DNA of 64,000 bases from Fennellomyces sp. T-0311 (taxonomy: Eukaryota > Mucoromycota > Mucoromycetes > Mucorales > Lichtheimiaceae): positions 124,001 through 188,000 of the forward strand of contig JALLLT010000052.1 in NCBI GenBank assembly GCA_025266875.1, given 5' to 3'. Both the position numbers and the translations under genes were made by a program. Under the pieces are notes generated by a model that was not told the DNA's origin, made no database searches, and worked only from the letters and a program-made list of their open reading frames with translations. This document shows, one piece after another, positions 36,398 to 46,403 of the stretch. Positions within the stretch are counted from its first letter, which is position 1. Each line of letters starts with the position of its first letter.

Positions 36398-36585
36398 CAT
36401 CGTAGTAATCGAATATCACTATAAAAATCTCCAGATTATGCATACTATGTTATAGTCTGCCTTTCTGACCTTCATTCAATACTCGTAGAAAGACTTTGCT
36501 AAAGCTTTGTTAAAGTAAAAGGAAATCAAATGGCATATTCCTTACATAAACAAGACGCAAAGAAAACTGCATTTGTGAAACGATC

Positions 36586-36983
36586 TGTCACGCCAACCCA
36601 GTTTTCTGGAACTGTATTCCGTGTTTGGTAAGCAACTATCGATCAAAAGTTTCACAGGTCAAGCTTTGCAATGAGCTCATTCACCATTGGCATTGCGAAT
36701 GCCAATATGCAATGTCGTCAGCTTATGTTTTTGATTTTTTCAGTAGCTCGGTTGCCAACACGTTCCAGTTGCATGCTTTTGAAACAAATTAGTTCTTGCC
36801 ATGGAATGACTAGAACTATCAAGTGTGTGTTCAGGGGCTTAAAGGGATGAGGCGGAAAGGTCTGTGCGTAATCAATTTGTTTCTTGCGGCGATCGTTTCC
36901 ATGCATACAAATGGTTTCAGATCAAGAAATAGAGTCTCACTTTACCCTTCCTCGGTGGTGTTGCTGCGGCTTCCAAGATAAAC
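36586..36983 (+). repeat. Dispersed repeat, copy A
   Basis: About 400 bp run parallel to 63584-64000 with high similarity (both begin TGTCA[C/T]GCCAA and share TGTTCAGGGGCTTAAAGGGA and GGGGCGATCG/GCGGCGATCG-type blocks). It ends shortly before the acidic secreted protein gene, so it may contain that gene's promoter. No protein is encoded. Confidence 0.85.
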
Positions 36984-37063
36984 AGAGTAATTGAAAGGCC
37001 GAGAAAATCAAACACTAACCTGGGCGATCTTCTGCCTTTTCTTCTTCTTTACTCTTTATCATA

Positions 37064-38265
37064 TTGACAATGTCCGGATCTTGCACGCGCTTTTTTGCTG
37101 CTGCTGCCATTGCCTCTGCTCTAATACATGCCACTCACAGTTTTCCCTTCTTTTCTGCTCCTCTACCTACTGCTTCCTCCTCGCCACAAGGTACGCAAAC
37201 AAAAGGATCAGTGAGAAATCAAGCAAAACCGCTGAGCTGTTTCTTGCGATGAAACTAGGCGTTGCTTTCCGTCCAGCCTCCTTTGTTCTCGGTGGCGACT
37301 TCGGTGTTGTCAGTGACGTCAGTTTCGAAGGCGATTTTACAGAGTTCAGTGTCCCGAATGTTGTGTTTGATTACGAAGGTGTGGACGAAGGCGAACCGAT
37401 GCTTGAAGACGTTGGTGATGATGGTGAAGATGAGGCGCGCGGTGATCATGAGGAATTTGGTGGCGAAGAGAAGAAGGAATACGACGATAACGAAGAGTGG
37501 GAGGAATACATATACGGGGCTGATGCAGATGACGATGAAGAAGAAGATGAAGGCGAAGAAGATGGAGAAGAAACGGACGACGACGATGAAGATGACGATG
37601 AAGAACTGATTATCAGTTTTAGCGACGGTGGTGAATTCATTGGTGTGTATGGTGACGACAACGACGACGACAACTGGGATGAAGGCGCCGCTGAACGCGC
37701 CGATGAATACGGAAGTGACTACGAAGGAGAGAAGAAAGCTGACGACATGGATGGAGAAGCAGAGGAGAGCACTCAGGAGGAAGGTTACATTGTTGACGAA
37801 CTGGACAAGTACTATCGCCATGTTCATGAGGCAATTGGGGGAGCGGTGACTGCTGCAGAGGAGAAGGAAACCGATGATGACTATGGCGATGAAGGTGTTG
37901 TTGAATACGGTGACGACTACGGCGATGACGAGGATCAAGGTTGTCAAGAGTCTGACGAGAACGCTCGGGCCCTGGTGGTTGATATTTCGAACGACGAGTA
38001 TGACGACACGGTGCTGGAGGTGGAAGTGGTGATCGGAGACCCTGTTTGTTACCCACAACGCGATATTCCCGAAACGCAAGTTGGTGACGAGTACGATGAC
38101 CTAATGCTGTATATTATTGAGCATATGGAGTCCTTGATGATATTGGATGAAGATATAGAGATGCAGGATGCCACAGACGATGGAGACACGTACATGGCGC
38201 AGGCTCCTCCACTTGGCCTCGAACATATGGTTGTAGATCAACCTTGGCCAGTGCTCTTGTTTTAG
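37064..38265 (+). CDS. Secreted, highly acidic low-complexity protein
   Basis: The preferred model has exon 1 at 37064-37190 (MTMSGSCTRFFAAAAIASAL then IHATHSFPFF), a 68-bp GT-AG intron (37191-37258), and exon 2 at 37259-38265, giving 377 residues. Residues 8-25 form a clear signal peptide, probably cut after THS or nearby, so the protein should enter the secretory pathway. The mature part is dominated by Asp and Glu (for example EEEDEGEEDGEETDDDD) with scattered GDD-Y repeats, and ends EHMVVDQPWPVLLF. The acidity could suit calcium or cation binding, but no family is recognised. An unspliced 424-residue frame from 36991 is also open, but starts with an odd Cys-rich stretch and would lose the neat signal peptide. 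Confidence 0.6.
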
Positions 38266-39887
38266 GGCTTTTTTTATCTACTCATCCTTCCCTCTATTCT
38301 CTCGGGCGACGAGAAAACTCACGAAAAGCGGCGAAAAAAGAAGCATTCCCACAGAGCAACAAAAAGAATCTCACTCCATCAGCACCTTCCCTTCTTCCCT
38401 CTATGAATGTTGTTTTGTTCTTCTTTGCTATGCCCACACTTATACCCGTTCTCATACACCATTTCTTCGTATCCTCATCTGGATATATCTTCAACAATTT
38501 TTGCATACTTCCCATTTGTACATAATCTCCTCATTTTGCATCCTATCAGTGTATCGTACCCGCATCCTGCACATCCTTCATTTGTGCCTACCGTCATTTC
38601 TGACATCATTTCTTTGTCGCTCCTGGGTGGTAAGTTTCTATATAACGATATAATATTGATAGCTGACATTTTAACTTATAGGCGACTTATAAAGAGAAGC
38701 CACCGATGGAGCGACCCATCATTCAGGCTTCAACAAATCATCTCGTGAGCAGCGTTGGACCACCAGCACCACCTCACGCAAGAGCAAACAAATTGAGGTG
38801 GTCCATTCCAACGCAGCAACCATGGACCTCGCCACGTGCACATCATGCCTCGCAAACAAGAAAAAGCGAGGTACCAAGCAAAAGCAAAAACGGTGGGGTC
38901 TTCTATCCCTGGAGACCCTATGGCCAAGAATTCAACGCCAAGCTTGGAGCACGTGGCGCGGTCCAAGCTTTACAACAGCGTACCATACCAAGAAGGATTC
39001 AAACGCGCGGAACCTCTCAGTTGTAAATTGTTCAGTATACAGACTTTTTGTTACGTTGTAAAAATATCTCCCGATCCATTAAAATATGCACGCATATACC
39101 TATTTTGTGCTGAAATTTGAAAACGCCTGTCGCATGATGTGAGGAAGGGTCTTGAATGTTTGTTGGTTTGCGCATATTGAAAGTCTACATAAAAATAGAC
39201 ATGTGATCGTCGGGACACTTTGACCAGTCTCCTGCTAGTTAACAAAAAGCAAGATTGAGACTGATGTTTGCATGGGTGGCACCAGCCATAGCTTAAAGTT
39301 GTTTAGCGCGATATTGATAACACCAACAATGTCCATATGAAACATTGAAAGCTGTCTTTTTTGTTTTGTCTATGTTTGTTACACCGTCGACCCTCAAGGA
39401 AGGCTATCAGGGTCTCAAACCTAAGACTGACTAAAAGAGCACGCCACAACCCTTTCAAACAAAAGCACCGTCAGTGATTCTCAGCAAGAACTATGGGGTT
39501 GCCAAGCGTACCGTACCAGGCATGCCCAAAACGTAGCAGAAACACACTCATCACGATAACAAGATGAAGGATAACTATTGAGCATCTGCTATTTTGTCTG
39601 GGCCATGTGATACATCCGCATTACGCTGTATGCTGTAATGTATATTCCGCGACGCAATGGTCTGTGCCAGCGATCGGTATAATCAGGATGCCAATGTAAA
39701 ATGCAGCAGGAACATGTCCTTGCGTTTACACAGTGCCGTAGCTATATTATGGTGGCTTTTCATTCAAAACAGAATAGGCTTACTCGTCTTTTTTGCCGTG
39801 GTTGAAAGCGATGGCGCTGAGGTAGCGTTCTTCTTCACGAATTGAATCAGATAGAGTCGTGTTCGCATACATATTAAGCTTTTTTTA
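38266..39887. other. Spacer with a possible spliced transcript
   Basis: A good intron can be seen at about 38631-38682 (GGTG|GTAAGTTTC ... ACTTATAG|GCGAC), so part of this stretch is probably transcribed. Downstream frames (38706-39026, ATYKEKPPMERPIIQ...; 38836-39120, MHIMPRKQEKARYQAKAK...) have no known motif and I cannot choose between them. It may be a 3' UTR intron of the acidic gene or a small gene. Beyond about 39130 nothing is seen. Confidence 0.35.
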
Positions 39888-40020
39888 CAGTTGAACCTCG
39901 CTCATTGTAACTTAAAACGCACCAAAAAGTCGCTACTTTTAGACATTGCAAACTGCTTTCAGTATTAAAAAAAACATGGGTGGCCGTTATTTAGGTGTTG
40001 CGATTAAAGGGGACTGGCTG
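39888..40020. mobile_element. Possible degenerate MITE with pogo/Tigger-like end
   Basis: The left end CAGTTGAACCTCGCTCATTG preceded by TA is typical of pogo/Fot-type elements. The right end GATTAAAGGGGACTGGCTG matches its reverse complement only partly (about 13 of 24 positions, mainly transitions) and is followed by CA. It would be 133 bp long. Confidence 0.35.
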
Positions 40021-40580
40021 CAGTGAGCATCGACTATCTGAACCGCAGATAGTTTAAAAGCTATGTATTGTGAATTACAGATACTGCAACAATTAGAAGT
40101 GTAATCAGGTATCCGATATCACACACTAAGCATGTCATGAATGCGTTACAGTGTTAATGAGACTACTCTATGTATTTACTTACAATAAGTAAGGTGCGTA
40201 GTGCTTTGAGCCTAATTGATCCTCCCACCAACGTGCCAACCATTTTCCAGATACCCTCGAGGAATTTACATTTATCTCACGTCGTTGCCAGATCACCAAA
40301 CAGCCAGCGCATCCGACCCATCTCACCTCCCCACCGAAACGCAGTGGCGCTACGGATCCAAAGACAGCCCAACACTTGTCCAAAGTTCTTGCACGCGAAC
40401 TCTCGAAAAACACCGAATTCGATGAATCATGCTTTGTTCAGTCGGGCACACACGTCTTGGAGGACGCGCATAAAGTTATATTCTGCTTTATGTCGGATTA
40501 CCCGGGCATTTATTTGTTTTGACGGTTACGTACTTTATTTTTCGCTTTTGGTAATACTCCAAAGATAAAAGCCATTGAGA
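40021..40580. other. Spacer without a supported gene
   Basis: Overlapping frames at 40170-40568 (forward) and 40180-40413 (reverse) lack motifs and show no splice partners. Confidence 0.4.
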
Positions 40581-41735
40581 ACCTCCTCTGCGTTCTTGTA
40601 TTCCGAGAGTTTCCATCTTGGCCAAAGTATGTAATGTCGCTGGTAGTGATCAATCTGGTCAGCTGGAATGCCAGTATTCTGGATCGTTACAGCAACCTTG
40701 TGCTGTTATCATTGGCACATGGCTGCGCTGGAGATCGCTGTAACTTATGATAATGTTCAATCCCACCTTCATATTCTTTGAATCACGCAGCAGATTATAG
40801 CATTTTTGGAATAAATCAGCTCATATGGGAATCGAGAGTTCGCTTACTTTAATAGTATTTTCATTGGTACCTTGCGCAACACCAATACAGCCGCAGCAGC
40901 CATGTTTACCAGGAGCGAGTTCATCCTTTAAAATATTCATGGTAGTCAAGGTTTTACAACCGGTATGATTTATGCCAACTTGTATCGAAACCTCAGAACC
41001 AAGGCTCTTTCACAACTGGATCTTATCCTCCATCATTGGAATCAAGTAGTTGATAATATCTTCCGGATTGTAATTGGGTAATACTGTAGCTCAGACACAA
41101 AAGGAATCATCTGGACCATTCACTAGTACCATTGGGTTGGTAGGTAAATATCTAATGCATCGATCAGTATCAAATAGAAAATTACTATATTCAATGATCC
41201 TTACCGTTGGAGTTCAATCGCTTTTTCGCCTTCAAGTACTCCAAAAGATCATCGTCCTCGGAATAGAACCCATGACGTGTGATCCTTGACTGCTTCGTAG
41301 ACATGAGGAATGCCAGCATCTTTGCCACCTTCAGGGCGCGTACCAAAGAGGCCAGACCGGAACAGCAGATTGGTATCGTTGGTTTCAACAATCGCTTGCA
41401 TCGTACCAATGAGGGTAGCCATAGAATGCACTTCACCATGGTTTCACCCTCCATTTCAGAAGCACGCTTTTTACCTGCATGGCCACACTTGATGAATGTG
41501 GGCAATATTTTCCGACGCTGCTGTTTCAATCCATCCACGTCTGACGGAATGAAGTGGATTGCTAGGATGTTGGTTAGTATCAAAAGTGGATTAATAGAAC
41601 GTTACAAAATTTACCAAGTGTTGGCGGTCACCAGCCGTGTTTGCAGAGTAGCAGCCACGCGTCAAGTTGTAAATATCTGGATTTCCTCCACACAAATTTT
41701 GTATGGCATTGCGTTATTGGGGAAGATGACACATA
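40581..41735 (-). pseudogene. Decayed multi-exon gene of unknown family
   Basis: Protein-like blocks appear in order on the reverse strand: NAIQNLCGGNPDIYNLTRGC (about 41700-41650); ILAIHFIPSDVDGLKQQRRK (about 41570) after an intron-like gap with an ACTAAC branch site; MATLIGTMQAIVETNDTNLL and FRSGLFGTRPEGGKDAGIPH (about 41430-41310) in a shifted frame; PNYNPEDIINYLIPMMEDKI (about 41070); INHTGCKTLTTMNILKDELA followed by PGKHGCCGCIGVAQGTNENT (about 40970-40860); and YNLLRDSKNMKVGLNIIISY (about 40800-40735). At least two in-frame TGA stops (near 41087 and 41021) and two frame changes are present, so the gene is dead. I do not recognise the family. Confidence 0.6.
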
Positions 41736-42030
41736 AATAGAACCTATTTTCATGCTCTATGCACATGATAAAATGGTATATAATCCAGGTTACTGCATGT
41801 ACCATGTGAGGGTAATACGGAGAAATAGATCGCTTCTATTTCTAGAATCTAATCATAATTTGTCTTCAGGAATGAGCTTATATTTGGTCCAAGTAGCTAC
41901 TCATCATCGGGCTAGATACGCAGGTATTGTTATTGAAATTATAGTAATGGCTAAATCAGCCAAAAAAAAAAAAAATAGCGTCGTGAGCATTCAACAGTTG
42001 TGCCATGATGTACTTTCTTTTTTTATTTAA

Positions 42031-43629
42031 TTACATAATAGCAAAGGCACAAGTATCACTGCCATCAAACACCTTGTCCATAATTTCCTGGGGAGAGATA
42101 CGCCGCTCATTATATTGGAAACATTTCCAAAGTACCACACCAATGATTTTATACGAAGCGCCATCCATGGTCTTTTTTGCAACCGGTGAGAGATAACTGT
42201 GCCGATAACCAACAAAAACATCGTCATCTGCTACTGTCTCAGTCGCACTATCAAATACGAGGCCCAATATAACACACTCATCGCACTCTTCAGTGAGGGA
42301 CAGTGGTAACACCGGCGAGGGAAATCGATCCTGGTTCGTAGGCGTATAATAATGGGTTGAATGGCAATGCGTTTCTCGAAGCATGGTCCAATAACTCCAG
42401 TCCAACGCCTCGTTTTCGCCGCCATCAAAATCATCCATTGAGCTGACCACTCTGTACATGTTTCCATCTGCTTTCTTCTTTCGCTCGTCACCTTGAAAGG
42501 CATTCAAGTTGTTGTATTTGCGAGGGCGTATGCTGTGGTATCGGCAGCGCATATTCAACACCCTATTCTTGTCTATCGTATAATCGCCATTCTGGTCAAG
42601 TGTAATATCAACAACTGGCTTGAGCGTATGTAATCCAGCAACACCTGTCCATGACGGAAGGTCATAGGGTCTCATGGTCGTCAAAAACATAGGGCTTCCG
42701 TTTGGAAATAAGATGGATCCAAAGCACATGAGCGATAAATCCCTTTGGGCCAAGCGTCGGTAAAATGTGGTCATGGCAGCGGACACGTCCCTACCATAAT
42801 CAATGTCGTCGACGGAAGTAATCTCCGCAAAAATGTTGGCCAGTGCAAATATCTTGTCGTGTTCTTTTGTGCTTGTACGGAAGTGCGCGTGACGGAGGAC
42901 TTGATTTGCGCTTTTCATTGTACGTTTCTTGAATCCGAGCATCGTGCTGGTCAGAAGGTCATTTTCCTTGTTTCTATCACCTTGTTTGATATCTGCAAGA
43001 GACCAAATATGGGTGTTTCGTCCAACAACCAAAATCCGCGTTGACATCATGACTTCCTCCAGTGTCCAGCTCCGTTGGAACCACAATGATTCTACCATTT
43101 GAACGAAGGCTTTGCATTTAGCTTCGGTAGTTCTGTACACCCAGTTCATACGGTCAAAGTCTTGGGGATCCGCAATGTTGATTTCCGGGACCAAGGCAAC
43201 TGTGTAACGTGCATTGCTGTAAATGAGATGCATTTGCCTGATTTCGCGATGCTTTTCTGCCCTGTTCGTCTGATCAATGCAACTCTTGTCGTACCACAAG
43301 TAGTCAATGTCAAAGTCCCTGCACACCTGCTGCAACACTTCTTCGTATGTCACCTGACGGTTGTTCACCCCTCCGTCATTTTCACTGGTGATTTCGTGTA
43401 ATCCATCGTCGACACAAACACATTCCCCGTTTTCATGTATCATGATCTCCCCTGACTGCTCCCAACAATATGACAGAGCGTGGTAGCCGCCAACAGCATC
43501 GGTACCAGGAACCCTTTGCCAATCGGAAGTGCGGATGAGCCATGTGGGCCTATATAAACCTCCCTCAGATGGGTCTTCGGCAATGTTTGGATCGGCTACT
43601 CGTTGCGGTGTGATGTACTCGATATACAT
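42031..43629 (-). CDS. HET-domain protein, copy 3
   Basis: This is a 532-residue single-exon protein starting at ATG 43629. HET blocks are YHALSYCWEQSGE (about residues 48-60), FDIDYLWYDKSCIDQ with REIRQMHLIYSNARYTVALV (about 105-148), and WFQRSWTLEEVMMSTRILVV (about 182-201). They are followed by HDKIFALANIF, LSLMCFGSILFP and LPSWTG. The C-terminal module is present: RETHCHSTHYY, then LPLSLTEECDECVIL, and a tail ending CAFAIM, more diverged than in the other copies. There is no long insertion between the first two HET blocks, unlike copies 1 and 4. No signal or membrane segment is seen. As with the others, a role in recognition and cell death is inferred from the ascomycete family. Confidence 0.88.
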   Translation of the reverse strand: MYIEYITPQRVADPNIAEDPSEGGLYRPTWLIRTSDWQRVPGTDAVGGYHALSYCWEQSGEIMIHENGECVCVDDGLHEITSENDGGVNNRQVTYEEVLQQVCRDFDIDYLWYDKSCIDQTNRAEKHREIRQMHLIYSNARYTVALVPEINIADPQDFDRMNWVYRTTEAKCKAFVQMVESLWFQRSWTLEEVMMSTRILVVGRNTHIWSLADIKQGDRNKENDLLTSTMLGFKKRTMKSANQVLRHAHFRTSTKEHDKIFALANIFAEITSVDDIDYGRDVSAAMTTFYRRLAQRDLSLMCFGSILFPNGSPMFLTTMRPYDLPSWTGVAGLHTLKPVVDITLDQNGDYTIDKNRVLNMRCRYHSIRPRKYNNLNAFQGDERKKKADGNMYRVVSSMDDFDGGENEALDWSYWTMLRETHCHSTHYYTPTNQDRFPSPVLPLSLTEECDECVILGLVFDSATETVADDDVFVGYRHSYLSPVAKKTMDGASYKIIGVVLWKCFQYNERRISPQEIMDKVFDGSDTCAFAIM

Positions 43630-46403
43630 GCTTGCGGAAGACTATTCTGTGGTTGGAAGGAATAGATCACAAAGCTTTACGGGACAACCTACAGTTGATT
43701 TTTGCAGGTGCAAGTGAAAAAAATGAAAGAGGAGGAAAGAGAAGAAAAAAAAAGAGATGGGCTTAGTGCTCTTGTGGCGCGCCATAACGTAACACTCATA
43801 GCCAAGCCCAAACTTTATCAGAGCTACAAAGGGATGAAACCGTATGTCTTTCAACAAGCTTTTGCTTAGCAATGAATTGTTATCTGGATTGTCGTTCCGG
43901 CTGTCATTCACTGAATCGTGTGCTTCGTTACGCAATGGGATGGAATGACAAAAACGAGACCAGTGAATAACATGATCGGTATTATGTATCTGGGTGGTAC
44001 ATCATACGTGACACATGCTCGATTTTCGCGGTGGACCTTCAACAGTACGGTGGATTGAGATGGCAACCTATGGTGAATGAACGTAATGAAAACTGTTTTG
44101 ACCAGCAGAGAACATATTACAATACAGAGGAGGGAAACATACTGTTGTCGGATATGAGTCATCTATTTGATAGGTTCCTCACATGAACATGACCAAGCTT
44201 CTAATCCTATGATACAATAGGACGTTTTTTGTTTGGCTTGCCGCTATGGAATTAGAAGCACTGTTCCCTTGAATGGGCTTTTAAATGGATCCTAAGCCCA
44301 CGCAGTTCATCAAGTGTATGTGTTCACTGTGACTTAAATAACGTCCTCGGATACTCAAAGAGATCACTAACATAGATGCACAAAAAATAACCAAAGGAAG
44401 CAAGTTGTTTGGCTCCAAAAAGATAACCAGAAACAAGTGAAAACGAAGTCGTGCCACTCGTGCAAAGAGCGCGAAAAAAAGTATTTACGCTGGCCAACGG
44501 TTTTGCCAGCCTGGTGTTTATTGTCCGCATCAATTATGATGGTAACACCTCGACTACAATAGGTACAGCCTATTACATACCGACAAAAATTTATCCGTCT
44601 CCTTTGAATCCTGTAACCTTCCTTCTTGAACAAAGGCTTGTAAAAGATATTCAATTGCTCCAGATATCGATATATACAAGCAACTCAATTGAACTGACCA
44701 CATTAGCCCCCGTGTGCTATTTGGTTGAATATAGGTGACTATAGATAAAATAAAGACGAATAAAAATCCTTTGAGACGCGAATTTATTCTGAATATCAGA
44801 TCTCGTTCTACGATCCATTCAATAAAGCTCATATACTGTTCTACTGCTATTGTAGTATGAAGTAGAGGTACGTAATACCATCCATGGTTCTGAATGCTTA
44901 TTCAGCTGAGTGCAATTCTCAGTATTTGAATTCGTATCCGGGCTTTGCTCCTTTCACACCTTCTAGGATTTCACTCCTGGACATCCACACACCCTTCCTT
45001 TCTTTATCATCCGAATCTACAAGTTAAAACAACGACCCACGCTAAATCATTGCTACGTGTCTATAGTACTTTGGCCTCAAGAGAGGCTTAACTCCATCGT
45101 GCAGCAAGTTCGTTTGGGCTCCGTTAAACGAGCACTCCAGTTGACGATAACATATACGATGAACGTGCTCTTGGACTACTTTTTTCATTCCTCACCCTGT
45201 GTTCCTACTCTGAAAGCTTTTATCCGTGACTTTTTCTCCATGCATGACTCACCTGCTTTCTTCGTCCACGCAAGCATCCAACCCGCGTGGTCAGTTGAAG
45301 ACTCAAATTACTTGAGATGTGGGGAGTCATGCACTGTTGTACTCGTTTCTCGAACCATGTGCCATCCACCGAAACCCATCTATGACTTCTTGCCCCCTTC
45401 ATACTACAACGCGAGAATGGACCGAATGCATGTAGATATTCGAGAAATCCATCGTGTCCCAATGATTGCTTCTTGTTGGTCGAGATGAATGGTTCGATGA
45501 ACTTACAAATGATTCGCGACAGCCGGAAAATCCTGGCTTGACTAGATCCGTCCTCGGGTTTTTTGCGATATTTTATACAGCTGCCAAAGTTCAATGGACA
45601 TGTCACTACATTATGATGACATCGACGTGAGCAAGACAGTATCCAAAAAAACACCAATGAACCTCTTCTCACCATGGCCAATCGGGTTCCCAAAGTAACA
45701 GGATCACTATCCTTTTGATTGCAGTCAAGACATACATGACGCAATGCTTAATTCCTACGGTCTCTTTGCCCAACATGAACTTTCCGTCTTACGCTTCGGA
45801 TCCCCAATGGACAGCCAAAAAAAGATCGTACCGTTCATCTGCAAGAAATGAAACTATTACTTTCGGCTGCCATGCTTTTACAACTGGTAAAATACTGAGG
45901 TACTCGGCATGACTGTGGGCATAGCTCAGGTGCTTTTATTTACCACGTGTGAACCAAGCCCGCATGAATGTTGATGCATGCTAGACATGTACCTACCCAA
46001 AATGGAGTTTCATTGTTTGCGCCATGTTTTCCAAACCATCCTACGTATGCAAAATAGGAACGCATCGTTTGGACATTTGTGTACTATCACACACCGATCA
46101 GCACCAACAGAAGTGATTACCCAAACGGGTCATCCCGCACGTACGAAAACCGGGTCCACGCGTGTCCAGAGAATCAAGTGTATTGAAGAAAACCCAGTGT
46201 CGACGGTGTGCGACGCCATTGGGACGCACAAACAGCAGGACGGACGATTGAAAAAAACAAATAAAAAACATATATTTGAAAAAAAAAAGGAGAGAGAAAG
46301 GGACTGTTTTTTCTTCAATAGTATACAATTTGCGTGGCGGGTCGGTTAGGGGTGGGAATATAAAAGGATAGGTGAGTATGTGTGCGCGAGTGGAGGAAAA
46401 TAA
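43630..46403. other. Gene-poor spacer
   Basis: Open frames near 44554-44832 (reverse) and 45057-45744 (both strands, up to 174 codons) do not start with ATG in their best frames and show no motif. I find no gene. The segment 46260-46320 is purine-rich (runs of A and GAGAGA). Confidence 0.45.

Noticed and set aside
36991..37258. Unspliced 424-residue start of the acidic protein (MKGRENQTLTWAIFCLFFF...)
   Set aside because: The upstream part is a Cys/Phe-rich low-complexity reading. A GT-AG intron at 37191-37258 instead joins a clean signal peptide in phase to the acidic body.
37255..38079. 274-codon reverse frame as a gene
   Set aside because: It arises from the complement of Asp/Glu codons; no start context, motif or splice signals.
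45057..45744. Overlapping 143- and 174-codon frames as genes
   Set aside because: Neither begins with ATG in its listed extent, neither has a motif, and they overlap on opposite strands.
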